Of a DNA stretch of 64,000 bases, positions 55,074 to 63,364 are shown piece by piece; position 1 is the first letter of the stretch, and the number at the start of each line of letters is the position of its first letter. Origin of the DNA: Sphingomonas leidyi (GTDB taxonomy: Bacteria > Pseudomonadota > Alphaproteobacteria > Sphingomonadales > Sphingomonadaceae); NCBI RefSeq assembly GCF_011761945.1, contig NZ_JAASQV010000001.1:1674001-1738000 (forward strand). Direction: 5' to 3'. The position numbers and the translations under genes were made by a program. The notes beneath the pieces were generated by a model, which was not told the DNA's origin, searched no databases, and saw nothing but the letters and a program-made list of their open reading frames with translations.

Positions 55074-56717
55074 TCAGAGCCCGAACGTCTTCACCGCGGT
55101 CAGCATCAGCCAATAGAGGCCGCCCGAGAGCAGCATCGCCGCCGGCAGGGTGAGCAGCCAGGCCAGCGCCAGGTTGCGCACCGTGCGAGCCTGCAGGCCC
55201 GCGCCGCTCGCCACCGAAGCACCGGCGACGCCCGAGGAAAGGATATGCGTGGTCGACACCGGCAGGCCGAAGCGATCGGCCGCCAGGATCGTGCCCGCGG
55301 CCACCAGCTCGGCCGAGGCTCCCATGGCATAGGTCATGTGCTGCTTGCCGATCTTCTCGCCGACGGTGACGACGATCCGCTTCCACCCGATCATCGTCCC
55401 CAGTCCGAGCGCCAGCGCGACGACGATCTTCACCCAGAGCGGGATGAAGCGCGTGCCGGCCTCCAGGCTCTTCTGATAGTCGGCCAGCGCCTTCAGTTCG
55501 GCAGGCTGGAAACCGTCCGGTTTCTTGGTGACGAGCTTGGTCGAGTCGAGCACCAGATACATGTCGTTGCGGACATTGCCGGTGGCTTCCGCCGGCACCT
55601 TGCTCAGCGAGCCGAAGCCCTGGACGCGGGCGGTGAGATCCTTCGAAAGGCCCTCGAGCGCGGCGAACACCTGCGGGTTCTCCGCCTTGCGCTGCTGAAG
55701 CGCGGTGGTGAGCACGGCACGCGCCTGGACCGGTGCCATGTCCGGCAATCCGCGGCTATGCGCATCGAACGCCGCCGAAGCGGTATTGGCGGTCTGGACG
55801 AAGGCCGGAGTCGCGCTCGCCGGCAGCGTGCGGTTGAGCGCATAGGCGGTCGGCGCGCAGCCGATCAGGATCAGCATGATCAGGCCCATGCCCTTCTGGC
55901 CGTCGTTCGAGCCATGGCTGAACGAGACCGCGGTGCAGGTGAAGATCAGCGCGCTGCGAATGCCCAGCGGCGGGGCAGTGTGCGGCATCGGCGAGGTGTA
56001 GAGCTTCGGGTTGCGCAGCACCGCGCGCATCACCAGCAGCAGCAGCACCGCCGCGAAGAAGCCGATCAGCGGCGCCATCCACAGGCCGGTGAGCACTTTC
56101 TGCGCCTGGCTCCAGTCGACGCCGGCGGTGCCGCCGCGCGAACCGGCCTGGATCAGCTGGTTGGCGAAGCCCACGCCCAGCACCGAGCCGATCAGCGTGT
56201 GCGACGACGAGTTGGGCAGGCCGACATACCAGGTACCCAGATTCCACAGCACCGCCGCGAGCAGCAGCGCGAAGATCATCGCGAAGCCGGATGCCGAGCC
56301 GACATTGAGGATCAGGTCCACCGGCAGCAGCGTGATGATCGAATAGGCGACGGCGCCGCTGGACAGCATCACGCCCAGGAAGTTCCAGAAGCCCGACCAG
56401 ACCACCGCGAAATGGGCCGGCATCGAATTGGTGTAGATCACCGTCGCCACGGCATTGGCGGTATCGTGGAAGCCGTTCACGAACTCGAAGCCGAGCGCGA
56501 TCAGCAGCGCCAGCGCGAGGAACAGGAACACGCCGGTGGCAAGCTCCTCCCCCACCCCGTGCGTGTCGGTCAGCACGCTCCAGCCGGCAAAGGCCAGCCC
56601 GCCGACCATAATCGCCGCGAAGAGCAGCTTGGCGAGGGGATGGGTCTTGTAGTCGAATCGGGGCCCCTGCTGCGGTTGATCAACCGGCGGGGCTTGGTCC
56701 AGAGCGAGTGATGCCAT
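55074..56717 (-). CDS. Inorganic phosphate transporter, Pit family
   Basis: A 547-residue PiT permease. The family signature GFEFVNGFHDTANAVATVIYTN lies near residue 80 and the second FSHGSNDGQKGMGLI near 260; two membrane halves enclose a cytoplasmic region (about 300-440) with little hydrophobicity. It takes up phosphate with protons, often as a metal-phosphate. Three Pho-box repeats lie 26-54 bases before its start, so it is probably under PhoB control and induced by phosphate limitation, unlike constitutive PitA of E. coli. Confidence 0.93.
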   Translation of the reverse strand: MASLALDQAPPVDQPQQGPRFDYKTHPLAKLLFAAIMVGGLAFAGWSVLTDTHGVGEELATGVFLFLALALLIALGFEFVNGFHDTANAVATVIYTNSMPAHFAVVWSGFWNFLGVMLSSGAVAYSIITLLPVDLILNVGSASGFAMIFALLLAAVLWNLGTWYVGLPNSSSHTLIGSVLGVGFANQLIQAGSRGGTAGVDWSQAQKVLTGLWMAPLIGFFAAVLLLLVMRAVLRNPKLYTSPMPHTAPPLGIRSALIFTCTAVSFSHGSNDGQKGMGLIMLILIGCAPTAYALNRTLPASATPAFVQTANTASAAFDAHSRGLPDMAPVQARAVLTTALQQRKAENPQVFAALEGLSKDLTARVQGFGSLSKVPAEATGNVRNDMYLVLDSTKLVTKKPDGFQPAELKALADYQKSLEAGTRFIPLWVKIVVALALGLGTMIGWKRIVVTVGEKIGKQHMTYAMGASAELVAAGTILAADRFGLPVSTTHILSSGVAGASVASGAGLQARTVRNLALAWLLTLPAAMLLSGGLYWLMLTAVKTFGL

Positions 56718-56742
56718 GATATGCGCGCCTCTGGCCGGAGGG

Positions 56743-56771
56743 TGTGACAGCCATATGACAAACGCATGACA
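56743..56771 (-). promoter_or_regulatory. Three-unit Pho box upstream of the Pit transporter
   Basis: On the minus strand TGTCATG, TGTCATA and TGTCACA occur exactly 11 bases apart (56765-56771, 56754-56760, 56743-56749), each separated by 4 bases. This is the PhoB-binding layout (7-base repeat plus 4-base spacer). It lies 26 bases from the ATG of the Pit gene. Confidence 0.75.
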
Positions 56772-56801
56772 TGGCGAAGGATCACGCCGAAACGAACCGC
56801 T

Positions 56802-57299
56802 TCAGAAACGGACCTGCATATAGGCCTTGGGGCCCGGCTTGATGCCGCGATTGCCGCCGGGCAGGCTCATGAACCCGCGCCCGCGCAACCGCCGCAGCCA
56901 GGCAAATCCCATCTCGACATGGTCGGACGCCTCGAAGCTCAGCCGCGCGCCGGCATAGTGCCGCGCATCGCGCACCACGCCGCGATCGGCATCGAAGCGC
57001 GGCGCCTGGGCGTAGGCGCTCATGCCCAGCCAGGCATGCCCGATCACTTCCTTCTGCAGCGAGAAGCCATAGGTGGAGCGCGTCTCGTCGGCCCGCCAGC
57101 TTTCGTTGCTGCCACGCACGGTCGCGGAGGTGCGCAGCCACAGGCCCGATGCCCGCTCCTCGGTCTTCACGCGAATTTCCGGCTGCAGCACCAGATAGGC
57201 GGCCTGGGCCGCGGCAACGGCCTGACCCTGTGCCGGCATGGCAGCGAGGATCGCCCCCACCGCCAGTCCGATCGCGCCGCTTCGAACAACAACCCCCAT
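56802..57299 (-). CDS. Exported or outer-membrane-type protein, function unknown
   Basis: A 165-residue product with a signal peptide (SGAIGLAVGAILAAMPAQGQ, start at 57299). The mature part alternates polar and hydrophobic residues (LWLRTSATVRGSNESWRADETRSTYGFSLQKEV, AWLGMSAYAQAPRF) and ends with an aromatic YMQVRF, the C-terminal Phe typical of outer-membrane barrels. About 140 residues would allow an 8-strand barrel. I do not recognise a family. An octamer direct repeat lies upstream at 57367. Confidence 0.7.
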   Translation of the reverse strand: MGVVVRSGAIGLAVGAILAAMPAQGQAVAAAQAAYLVLQPEIRVKTEERASGLWLRTSATVRGSNESWRADETRSTYGFSLQKEVIGHAWLGMSAYAQAPRFDADRGVVRDARHYAGARLSFEASDHVEMGFAWLRRLRGRGFMSLPGGNRGIKPGPKAYMQVRF

Positions 57300-57366
57300 G
57301 CCGAGCCCCCAGACAGGCAGTATGCCGCCGAATCCTCCCGGCGACGCTGGGATATTATTGCTGAAA

Positions 57367-57396
57367 TGTTTCCAATACCAGCCTATATTGTTTCCA
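57367..57396 (-). promoter_or_regulatory. TGGAAACA direct repeats
   Basis: Read on the minus strand, TGGAAACA occurs at 57389-57396 and again at 57367-57374, a 22-base period, in an A/T-rich stretch 68-97 bases upstream of the exported protein gene. Two identical octamers on one helix face suggest an activator site. The regulator is unknown. Confidence 0.4.
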
Positions 57397-57399
57397 CCG

Positions 57400-57570
57400 T
57401 CAGCCCTGCTCCCGCAGCAGTTCCTCAAGCACCTGAATCGCCCCGGCGAAGCGCAGCTGGGTCCGCTTCTGCTCGGCGATCTGCGTATCGAGCGCCTTCA
57501 GCCGCTCCTCGCCCGCGGCATGTTCCCGCCTGAGCAGATCGAGCCGCGCCTCAAGCATCGTCCTGTCCAT
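57400..57570 (-). CDS. Small coiled-coil protein
   Basis: A 56-residue frame, translated by hand, from the ATG at 57570 (MDRTMLEARLDLLRREH) to a TGA ending at 57400. It has a good ribosome site (GGGGAGG) 5 bases upstream. The product is almost wholly helical and charged, with leucine/alanine heptads (LEARLDLLRREHAAGEERLK, then TQIAEQKRTQL), so a dimeric coiled coil is likely. It is divergent from uvrD. Not recognised; reality rests on the ribosome site and codon use. Confidence 0.55.
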   Translation of the reverse strand: MDRTMLEARLDLLRREHAAGEERLKALDTQIAEQKRTQLRFAGAIQVLEELLREQG

Positions 57571-57669
57571 TCGCGCCTCCCCGATCGTTGGGACGCGACG
57601 ATCCCAGGATCACGCGCCACTGGCAATCCGCCATTGCCTCGCCCGCCCGCGTTCCCTACCTGTTCGCGG

Positions 57670-59997
57670 ATGACCCTGCCTGTCGAGACCGATGCCAACG
57701 CCCCCTATCTCCAGGGCCTGAACCCGCCCCAGCGCGAGGCGGTGCTGACGGCCGAGGGGCCGGTGCTCGTGCTGGCCGGCGCGGGCACGGGCAAGACCGC
57801 GGCGCTCACCGCCCGCCTCGCCCATCTGCTCTGGACCCGCCGCGCCTATCCCAGCGAGATCCTGGCGGTCACCTTCACCAACAAGGCCGCGCGCGAGATG
57901 AAGGAGCGCGTCGGCCGCCTCGTCGGCGCGGCGGTGGAGGGCATGCCCTGGCTCGGCACCTTCCACGCGATCGGCGCCAAGATGCTGCGCCGCCATGCCG
58001 AGCTGGTCGGCCTGCAGTCCAACTTCACCATCCTCGACACCGACGACCAGCTCCGCCTGATCAAGCAGCTGATCCTCGCGGCAGACCTCGACGAGAAGCG
58101 CTGGCCCGCCCGCCAGCTCGCCGGACTGATCGACGAGTGGAAGAACAAGGGCCTGACGCCCGCCGAGATCGGCGCGGGCGAATCCGAGCGCTACGCCAAT
58201 GGCCGCGGCGCCGCGCTCTACCATCTCTATCAGGAGCGGCTGAAGGCGCTCAACGCCTGCGACTTCGGCGACCTGCTTCTCCACATGCTGGTGATCCTCA
58301 AGACCCACCGCGACGTGCTGGAGCGCTATCAGCAGCGCTTCCGCTACATCCTGGTCGACGAATATCAGGACACCAACGCCGTCCAGTATCTCTGGCTTCG
58401 CCTCCTCGCCCAGGAGCGCAAGAACATCTGCTGCGTCGGCGACGACGACCAGTCGATCTATTCGTGGCGCGGCGCCCTGGTCGAGAACATCCTCAAGTTC
58501 GAAAAGGACTTCCCCGGCGCCAGGGTGATCAAGCTCGAGCAGAATTACCGCTCGACGCCGCACATCCTCGCCGCCGCGTCGGGCGTGATCGCCAACAATA
58601 GCGGCCGCCTCGGCAAGACGCTGTGGACCGACAAGGACCAGGGCGAGAAGGTCAAGGTGCTCGGCGTGTGGGACGGGCCCGAGGAAGCGCGCCGCGTCGG
58701 CGAGGAGATCGAGGGGCAGCAGCGTGCCTGGAGCAGGGAGGATGGGGGAAAGTCGCTCGACGACATGGCGATCCTCGTCCGCGCCCAGCACCAGACGCGC
58801 GAATTCGAGGACCGGTTCATCGCGATCGGCTTGCCCTATCGCATCATCGGCGGCTTCCGCTTCTACGAGCGCCAGGAGATCCGCGACGCCCTCGCCTATC
58901 TCCGCGTCGTCGCGCAACCGGCGGACGATCTCGCCTTCGAGCGCATCGTCAACGTTCCCAAGCGCGGCCTGGGCGACAAGGCGCTGGCGAAGGTCCACCA
59001 ATATGCCCGCGCCGAGGGAATCCCGCTCGTCACCGCCGCCGCGCGCATCCTCGATACCGACGAGCTGACGCCCCAGGCCCGCCGCGCGCTCGGCAACCTG
59101 GTCGGCGACATGGCGCGCTGGCGGAGCATGGGCAACGACCTCCAGCACCCGGACCTCGCCCGCATCATCCTCGACGAGAGCGGCTATACCGCGATGTGGC
59201 AGGCCGACCGCACCGCCGAGGCCGCCGGTCGACTCGAGAACCTGAACGAGCTCGTCCGCGCGATGGAGGAGTACGAGACGCTCGGCGCCTTTCTCGAGCA
59301 TGTCTCCCTCGTCATGGACAATGAGGGGCAGCGCGACGAGCCCAAGGTCACGATCATGACGATCCACGCCGCCAAGGGGCTGGAGTTCGACACCGTGTTC
59401 CTGGCCGGCTGGGAGGAAGGCATCTTCCCCTCGCAGCGCGCCCTCGACGAAGGGGGGCTCGCCTCGCTGGAGGAGGAGCGCCGCCTGGCCTATGTCGCGA
59501 TCACGCGCGCGCGGCGCCAGGCAACCATCCTCCACGCCGCCAATCGCCGCATCTACGGCCAGTGGAACGCGAGCATCCCGAGCCGCTTCGTCGCCGAGCT
59601 GCCCGAGGCGCATATCGAGAGCGAAAGCACGATGACCGGCGGCGCCTCGCTATGGCAGGCGAACTGGAGCGAGCGCAGCGACCCCTTCGCGGACGTATCG
59701 CGCGGGACCGGGCGAGGGCCGGGCTGGCAGCGCGCGGCGGGGGTGGACATGAAGAACCCGGGCGGCGGCTTCACGTCGCGGACGTTCAGCCGCGAGCCTG
59801 CCCGCGTGGTGGAGAGCCGCGCTTCGGCGGTGAGCTTCGGCGCCAAACCGCGCGACGACCTGTCGCTGGGCATGCGCGTGTTCCATCAGAAGTTCGGCTA
59901 CGGCACGATCGCCGAGATCGAGGGGAACAAGCTCGAGATCGACTTCGAACAGGCCGGGCGGAAGCGGGTTATGGATAGTTTCGTTACGGCGGGGTGA
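57670..59997 (+). CDS. uvrD: ATP-dependent DNA helicase UvrD/PcrA
   Basis: A 775-residue superfamily 1 helicase for nucleotide-excision and mismatch repair. The motifs run in order: LNPPQREAV (Q), LAGAGTGKTAAL (I), TFTNKAAREMKERV (Ia), LVDEYQDTNAVQY (II), VGDDDQSIYSWRGA (III), KLEQNYRST (IV), TIHAAKGLEFDTVFLAGWEEG (V) and YVAITRAR (VI). A Tudor-like C-terminal domain follows (FHQKFGYGTIAEIEGNKLEIDFEQAGRKRV). The start is the ATG at 57670; the longer open frame upstream contains the divergent small gene and is not coding. Confidence 0.96.
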   Translation: MTLPVETDANAPYLQGLNPPQREAVLTAEGPVLVLAGAGTGKTAALTARLAHLLWTRRAYPSEILAVTFTNKAAREMKERVGRLVGAAVEGMPWLGTFHAIGAKMLRRHAELVGLQSNFTILDTDDQLRLIKQLILAADLDEKRWPARQLAGLIDEWKNKGLTPAEIGAGESERYANGRGAALYHLYQERLKALNACDFGDLLLHMLVILKTHRDVLERYQQRFRYILVDEYQDTNAVQYLWLRLLAQERKNICCVGDDDQSIYSWRGALVENILKFEKDFPGARVIKLEQNYRSTPHILAAASGVIANNSGRLGKTLWTDKDQGEKVKVLGVWDGPEEARRVGEEIEGQQRAWSREDGGKSLDDMAILVRAQHQTREFEDRFIAIGLPYRIIGGFRFYERQEIRDALAYLRVVAQPADDLAFERIVNVPKRGLGDKALAKVHQYARAEGIPLVTAAARILDTDELTPQARRALGNLVGDMARWRSMGNDLQHPDLARIILDESGYTAMWQADRTAEAAGRLENLNELVRAMEEYETLGAFLEHVSLVMDNEGQRDEPKVTIMTIHAAKGLEFDTVFLAGWEEGIFPSQRALDEGGLASLEEERRLAYVAITRARRQATILHAANRRIYGQWNASIPSRFVAELPEAHIESESTMTGGASLWQANWSERSDPFADVSRGTGRGPGWQRAAGVDMKNPGGGFTSRTFSREPARVVESRASAVSFGAKPRDDLSLGMRVFHQKFGYGTIAEIEGNKLEIDFEQAGRKRVMDSFVTAG

Positions 59998-60039
59998 GAG
60001 GGAAGAACAGGGCGGCCAATGACCGCCCCGCCCCTCTAT

Positions 60040-61329
60040 TCAGGGCTCGGCATAGAGCACCGCGCCATGGATGTCCCAGCTCAGAAATCCCCATTTGTTC
60101 GAAGGCGTGTGCGAATAGAATATCATCCGCGCCGCGCTATCGACCAGGAAATTGCCCGAGGCGAAGCCGTATTTCTCCGGGTCGGCCGCGCCGAAGGTGT
60201 TGGTGACGGCCGCCGGCGCGCGAACGATCGGATTATATACGGTAGGCGCAGTCAACCGGCTCCGGGACGCGAGGAGATGTCCCGCGATATCCGACTGCCC
60301 CTCGAGCAAGCCGGTCAAGAAGCTGACACCCTCGTTGATGACGCCGTAGCTGGCCTGGCGCATGTCCGTGACGAACTCATAGGTGCCGCCGGGCCCGGGC
60401 GCCGCGGGCGTGGTCAGATTGGCACCCACCCAGGGACTGATCGAGGCCAGCGCCAGGATCCGCTGCCCGCGGGGTGTGGAGAAGCTGCCGTCATAGAGCT
60501 CTCCCGCGCTGGGCGCCGAGGTGAATTCCCCGATCACGAAGGTCGATCCGGCAGGCCCGGAAAGCTGGACTCCCTCCTGCCAGGTCGAGATCGCGGCTGC
60601 TGCCGTCTTCTGGGCGCTCACCCAGGTACGCGTCGCCGTGGTGGCCGTCACGCCGGAGAGCGTAACGCCGGTCGCACTGTCCACTGCATAGGCCCGCGCG
60701 CTTGCCCCCGTGCCGCTGACGACACTGACCGCCAGTCCCACCGCACGGCCGGTACCGGCGATTGTCCGGAGGCGCTCGCCATTGGCTTCCCAGTAGATAT
60801 ACTCGTCTCCACCGGTCGTCTTCTGGACCACCAGCACGCGCCGGCAGCTCTTGAGGCGCCCGACATGCGCGGGCCGCTCGGAGATCCACACCGACGGCCA
60901 CTGCCCGCCGCCAGCGTAGCGCCGGATGTTCGAAGTAACCAGCCCGCTGGGCGATGAAGCCGGCGCGCCGCGCTGAAGCGGATTGACCATGCATGCGGCC
61001 GAAATGCTGGGAGCGCCGTCCTTATATTCGGTGGTAAAGCTGAACGACGTGTTCGGCACCAGCGCCGTGATCCGAAACGACGATTGGAGCAGGGCGGTAT
61101 CCGCAGGTGCGTTGAACCAAATGAGGTCACCTACCGCAAGTTGGTCGGTGAAGTTCGTATAGGCCGTCACGTTACGCGAGCCGGTGGTGTAACTCGTCAC
61201 GCTGATCTGGTTCATCGTGCCGGTCATCTGGTCGTTGAGCATCGTAACCATGGAATTGGCGTCCTGGATGCAGAATTGCGGATCCGGCCATTCGTTGGCG
61301 GGGATGATGAATGGGGGTGGGGTCGTCAT
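60040..61329 (-). CDS. Orphan 429-residue protein, structural or phage-tail-like, function unknown
   Basis: I recognise no family. The ATG at 61329 has AAGGAGC just upstream. The protein has no signal peptide and no membrane segment; it is Thr/Ser/Gly/Ala-rich and beta-rich (VTSYTTGSRNVTAYTNFTDQL, GVTATTATRTWVSAQKT), like tail fibres or surface structural proteins. A middle part with VWISERPAHVGRLKSCRRVLVVQK and EYIYWEANGERLR differs in style. Cysteines are few. It stands alone between uvrD and a serine hydrolase and has no phage genes near it. It may be a domesticated phage gene or a secreted structural protein exported without a classical signal. Confidence 0.75.
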   Translation of the reverse strand: MTTPPPFIIPANEWPDPQFCIQDANSMVTMLNDQMTGTMNQISVTSYTTGSRNVTAYTNFTDQLAVGDLIWFNAPADTALLQSSFRITALVPNTSFSFTTEYKDGAPSISAACMVNPLQRGAPASSPSGLVTSNIRRYAGGGQWPSVWISERPAHVGRLKSCRRVLVVQKTTGGDEYIYWEANGERLRTIAGTGRAVGLAVSVVSGTGASARAYAVDSATGVTLSGVTATTATRTWVSAQKTAAAAISTWQEGVQLSGPAGSTFVIGEFTSAPSAGELYDGSFSTPRGQRILALASISPWVGANLTTPAAPGPGGTYEFVTDMRQASYGVINEGVSFLTGLLEGQSDIAGHLLASRSRLTAPTVYNPIVRAPAAVTNTFGAADPEKYGFASGNFLVDSAARMIFYSHTPSNKWGFLSWDIHGAVLYAEP

Positions 61330-61469
61330 GCCATGCTCCTTCCAGCTCTGCCGCGGCACATTTGCCTCGATAGGAACATTTCAAGAACATTCAAAATCCT
61401 ACATTGCAACAGCCACAGGCCGGCAAGACCATCCCTAGCGCCAACGTGTCTTACCCTATCATCACACCC

Positions 61470-61496
61470 TTGACGCAGGCATGACTACAAATGTAG
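61470..61496 (+). promoter_or_regulatory. Promoter with BlaI/MecI/CopY-type operator
   Basis: TTGACG (61470-61475) is a good -35. Then CTACA-AA-TGTAG (61485-61496) has perfect 5-base arms and contains TACA-N2-TGTA, the operator core of the BlaI/MecI/CopY repressor family. It lies across the spacer and -10 region, 24 bases before the start of a beta-lactamase-like gene. Binding is inferred from the motif. Confidence 0.5.
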
Positions 61497-61519
61497 CGTC
61501 ACGGCAAAAGGGAGATACC

Positions 61520-63007
61520 ATGCAGCAGAACGCCCCCGCCCTCCGCCTCGACCGCCGCCGCCTCCTCGCGCTGATGCCCGCCGCCGCCGGCGCCACGCTC
61601 CTCCTCCCCGGCCTGGCGCGCGCGGTCGTCGCCGCGGATCCGGTCCAGGCGCTGGTCGATGATTTCGTGGCGAGCGGCAAGGCGCCCGGCGTCTCGGTCG
61701 CCGTGATCCGCGACGGCAGCACCCGCTTCTACAATGCCGGCGTGATCTCGCGCACCACCAACGCCCCCGCCACCGAGCACGCCGTCCACGAGATCGGCTC
61801 GATCTCCAAGACCTTCACCAGCCTGCTCCTCGCCCATGCGATCGAGGAAGGCCGCGCCCGGATCGACGACGATGTCCGCCGGCACCTGCCGCCGGGATAT
61901 GACAATCTCGTCCGCGACGGCCGCCCGATCCGCCTCGCCGACCTGGTCACCACCACTTCGGCGCTGCAGGACAATCTGCCCGACTGGAGCGGCTTCTTCG
62001 GCAAGGTGCCGCCCGAACAACTGCTCGTCGAGGTGTCGAAGCTGCTCAAAAGCTATGACCCGGCAAATTTCCTCACCGATCTCAAGGCGGTAACCCTACT
62101 CGAAGTGCCCGGCCGCACGCCGCGCCACAGCAACACCGCCTCGCAGCTCCAGGGCGTGCTGGCCGAGCGCATCTATGGCGCCCCCTATGACGCGCTGCTC
62201 ACGCGCTTCGTCGAGAAGCCGCTCGGCATGCGCGCCGGCGGCGGCGCCGTCCCGCCCGGCCTGCTCGTCACCGGCTACAGCAGCAAGGGCGTGGAGGCGC
62301 CGACGCTCGACATGCCGGCGATCCGCGCCGCGGGTGGGCTGCGCTATTCGGCGGTGGACATGGCGCGCTACGTCGCCGCCCACATCTCTGCAGGCGATCC
62401 CGCCATCGCCCGCACCCACCGGCCGCTGTTCGGCACGCCCGAGACGAGGGCGGTCGGCTTCCACTGGGTGATCGCCAAGACCGCCGACAGCCAGACCTAT
62501 CTGCGCCATTCGGGCGGCACCTTCGGCCATTCGAGCTATTGCGACTTCTATCCGGCCCGGCGCTATGGCGCGGTCGTCCTCGCCAACAGCGCCGCAGCGC
62601 AGGACACGAGCCAGGCGCTCGCCGACGCCATCCACACCGCGCTGTTCGGCCCGCCGCTCGGCCTGAAGGCGCTGGAGGCGGCGCTGGAGCGGAGCAACTA
62701 TGCCGACGTGCCCGGCACGATCGCCGCGACCAGGGCGCGCTTCCCCGACCTGCACCTGACCGAGGATCGCATGAACAGCTGGGGCTACCGCCTGCTCGGC
62801 ACATCGCCCCGGGCCGCACGGGGCATCTTCGCCTGGAACGCAGCGCAATTTCCGGACAGCTGGAACACGCATGACAGCCTGGCCGAGGCGATCGCGGCCA
62901 CCGGCGACAAGGCCGGCGCGATCGCGGAATATCGGCGCTCGCTCGCGCTCAATCCGGCCAACGACAATGCGACGCAGATGATCGCGAAGCTGGAAAAAGC
63001 GCCCTAG
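61520..63007 (+). CDS. Exported serine hydrolase, beta-lactamase-like, with altered second motif
   Basis: A 495-residue protein with a twin-arginine-like signal (LDRRRLLALMPAAAGATLLL). SxxK is SISK (in HEIGSISKTFTSLLL). At the YxN position the sequence is HSN (PGRTPRHSNTASQL), so the catalytic Tyr is replaced by His. The third motif is HSG (LRHSGGTFGHSSY). The C-terminal ~110 residues hold TPR-like helices (DSLAEAIAATGDKAGAIAEYRRSLALNP). It lies behind a BlaI-type operator, suggesting induction by cell-wall damage. A GGGAG site supports the ATG at 61520. Confidence 0.88.
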   Translation: MQQNAPALRLDRRRLLALMPAAAGATLLLPGLARAVVAADPVQALVDDFVASGKAPGVSVAVIRDGSTRFYNAGVISRTTNAPATEHAVHEIGSISKTFTSLLLAHAIEEGRARIDDDVRRHLPPGYDNLVRDGRPIRLADLVTTTSALQDNLPDWSGFFGKVPPEQLLVEVSKLLKSYDPANFLTDLKAVTLLEVPGRTPRHSNTASQLQGVLAERIYGAPYDALLTRFVEKPLGMRAGGGAVPPGLLVTGYSSKGVEAPTLDMPAIRAAGGLRYSAVDMARYVAAHISAGDPAIARTHRPLFGTPETRAVGFHWVIAKTADSQTYLRHSGGTFGHSSYCDFYPARRYGAVVLANSAAAQDTSQALADAIHTALFGPPLGLKALEAALERSNYADVPGTIAATRARFPDLHLTEDRMNSWGYRLLGTSPRAARGIFAWNAAQFPDSWNTHDSLAEAIAATGDKAGAIAEYRRSLALNPANDNATQMIAKLEKAP

Positions 63008-63025
63008 GGTGGAGCGAACCGGAAT

Positions 63026-63364
63026 TCAGGCCACTGCCATCAGCGTCTCGCCCCGATATTTATCGAGGCCGGGATCGAACAGCGCGCTCGGCACGAATGC
63101 CTGCTCCAGCACCGCCACGTCCTTCAGCCCGTCGAGCTTGAACGTGCCGATCTTCTCCTCGCGCGGCGGCAGGCCTTCCTTGGAGACGACAACGGCATCG
63201 ACATGGAGCGCATCGTGGCGCGTGTAGAGGATATGCGGGGCGAGGATCATCGCGGTGCGATTATAGGTCGCGGCCAGGCATTTCTGGCGCACGATCCCTT
63301 CCAGGACCATCGGCGTGATGGGCGCGGGAGCGGCAGGCGGGTCGGCTTCGTGACTCAAGAACAT
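63026..63364 (-). CDS. Small conserved hypothetical protein
   Basis: A 112-residue protein. After a proline/alanine-rich N-terminus, VRQKCLAATYNRTAMILAPHILYTRHDALHVDAVVV looks like a beta-barrel start reminiscent of the WYL ligand-sensor fold (Tyr/Asn, a later Pro-His-x-Leu-Tyr, and ALHVDAVVV). GTFKLDGLKDVAVLEQAFVP follows. No DNA-binding part is present. The resemblance to WYL is my inference. It is convergent with the serine hydrolase, 18 bases away. Confidence 0.7.
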   Translation of the reverse strand: MFLSHEADPPAAPAPITPMVLEGIVRQKCLAATYNRTAMILAPHILYTRHDALHVDAVVVSKEGLPPREEKIGTFKLDGLKDVAVLEQAFVPSALFDPGLDKYRGETLMAVA

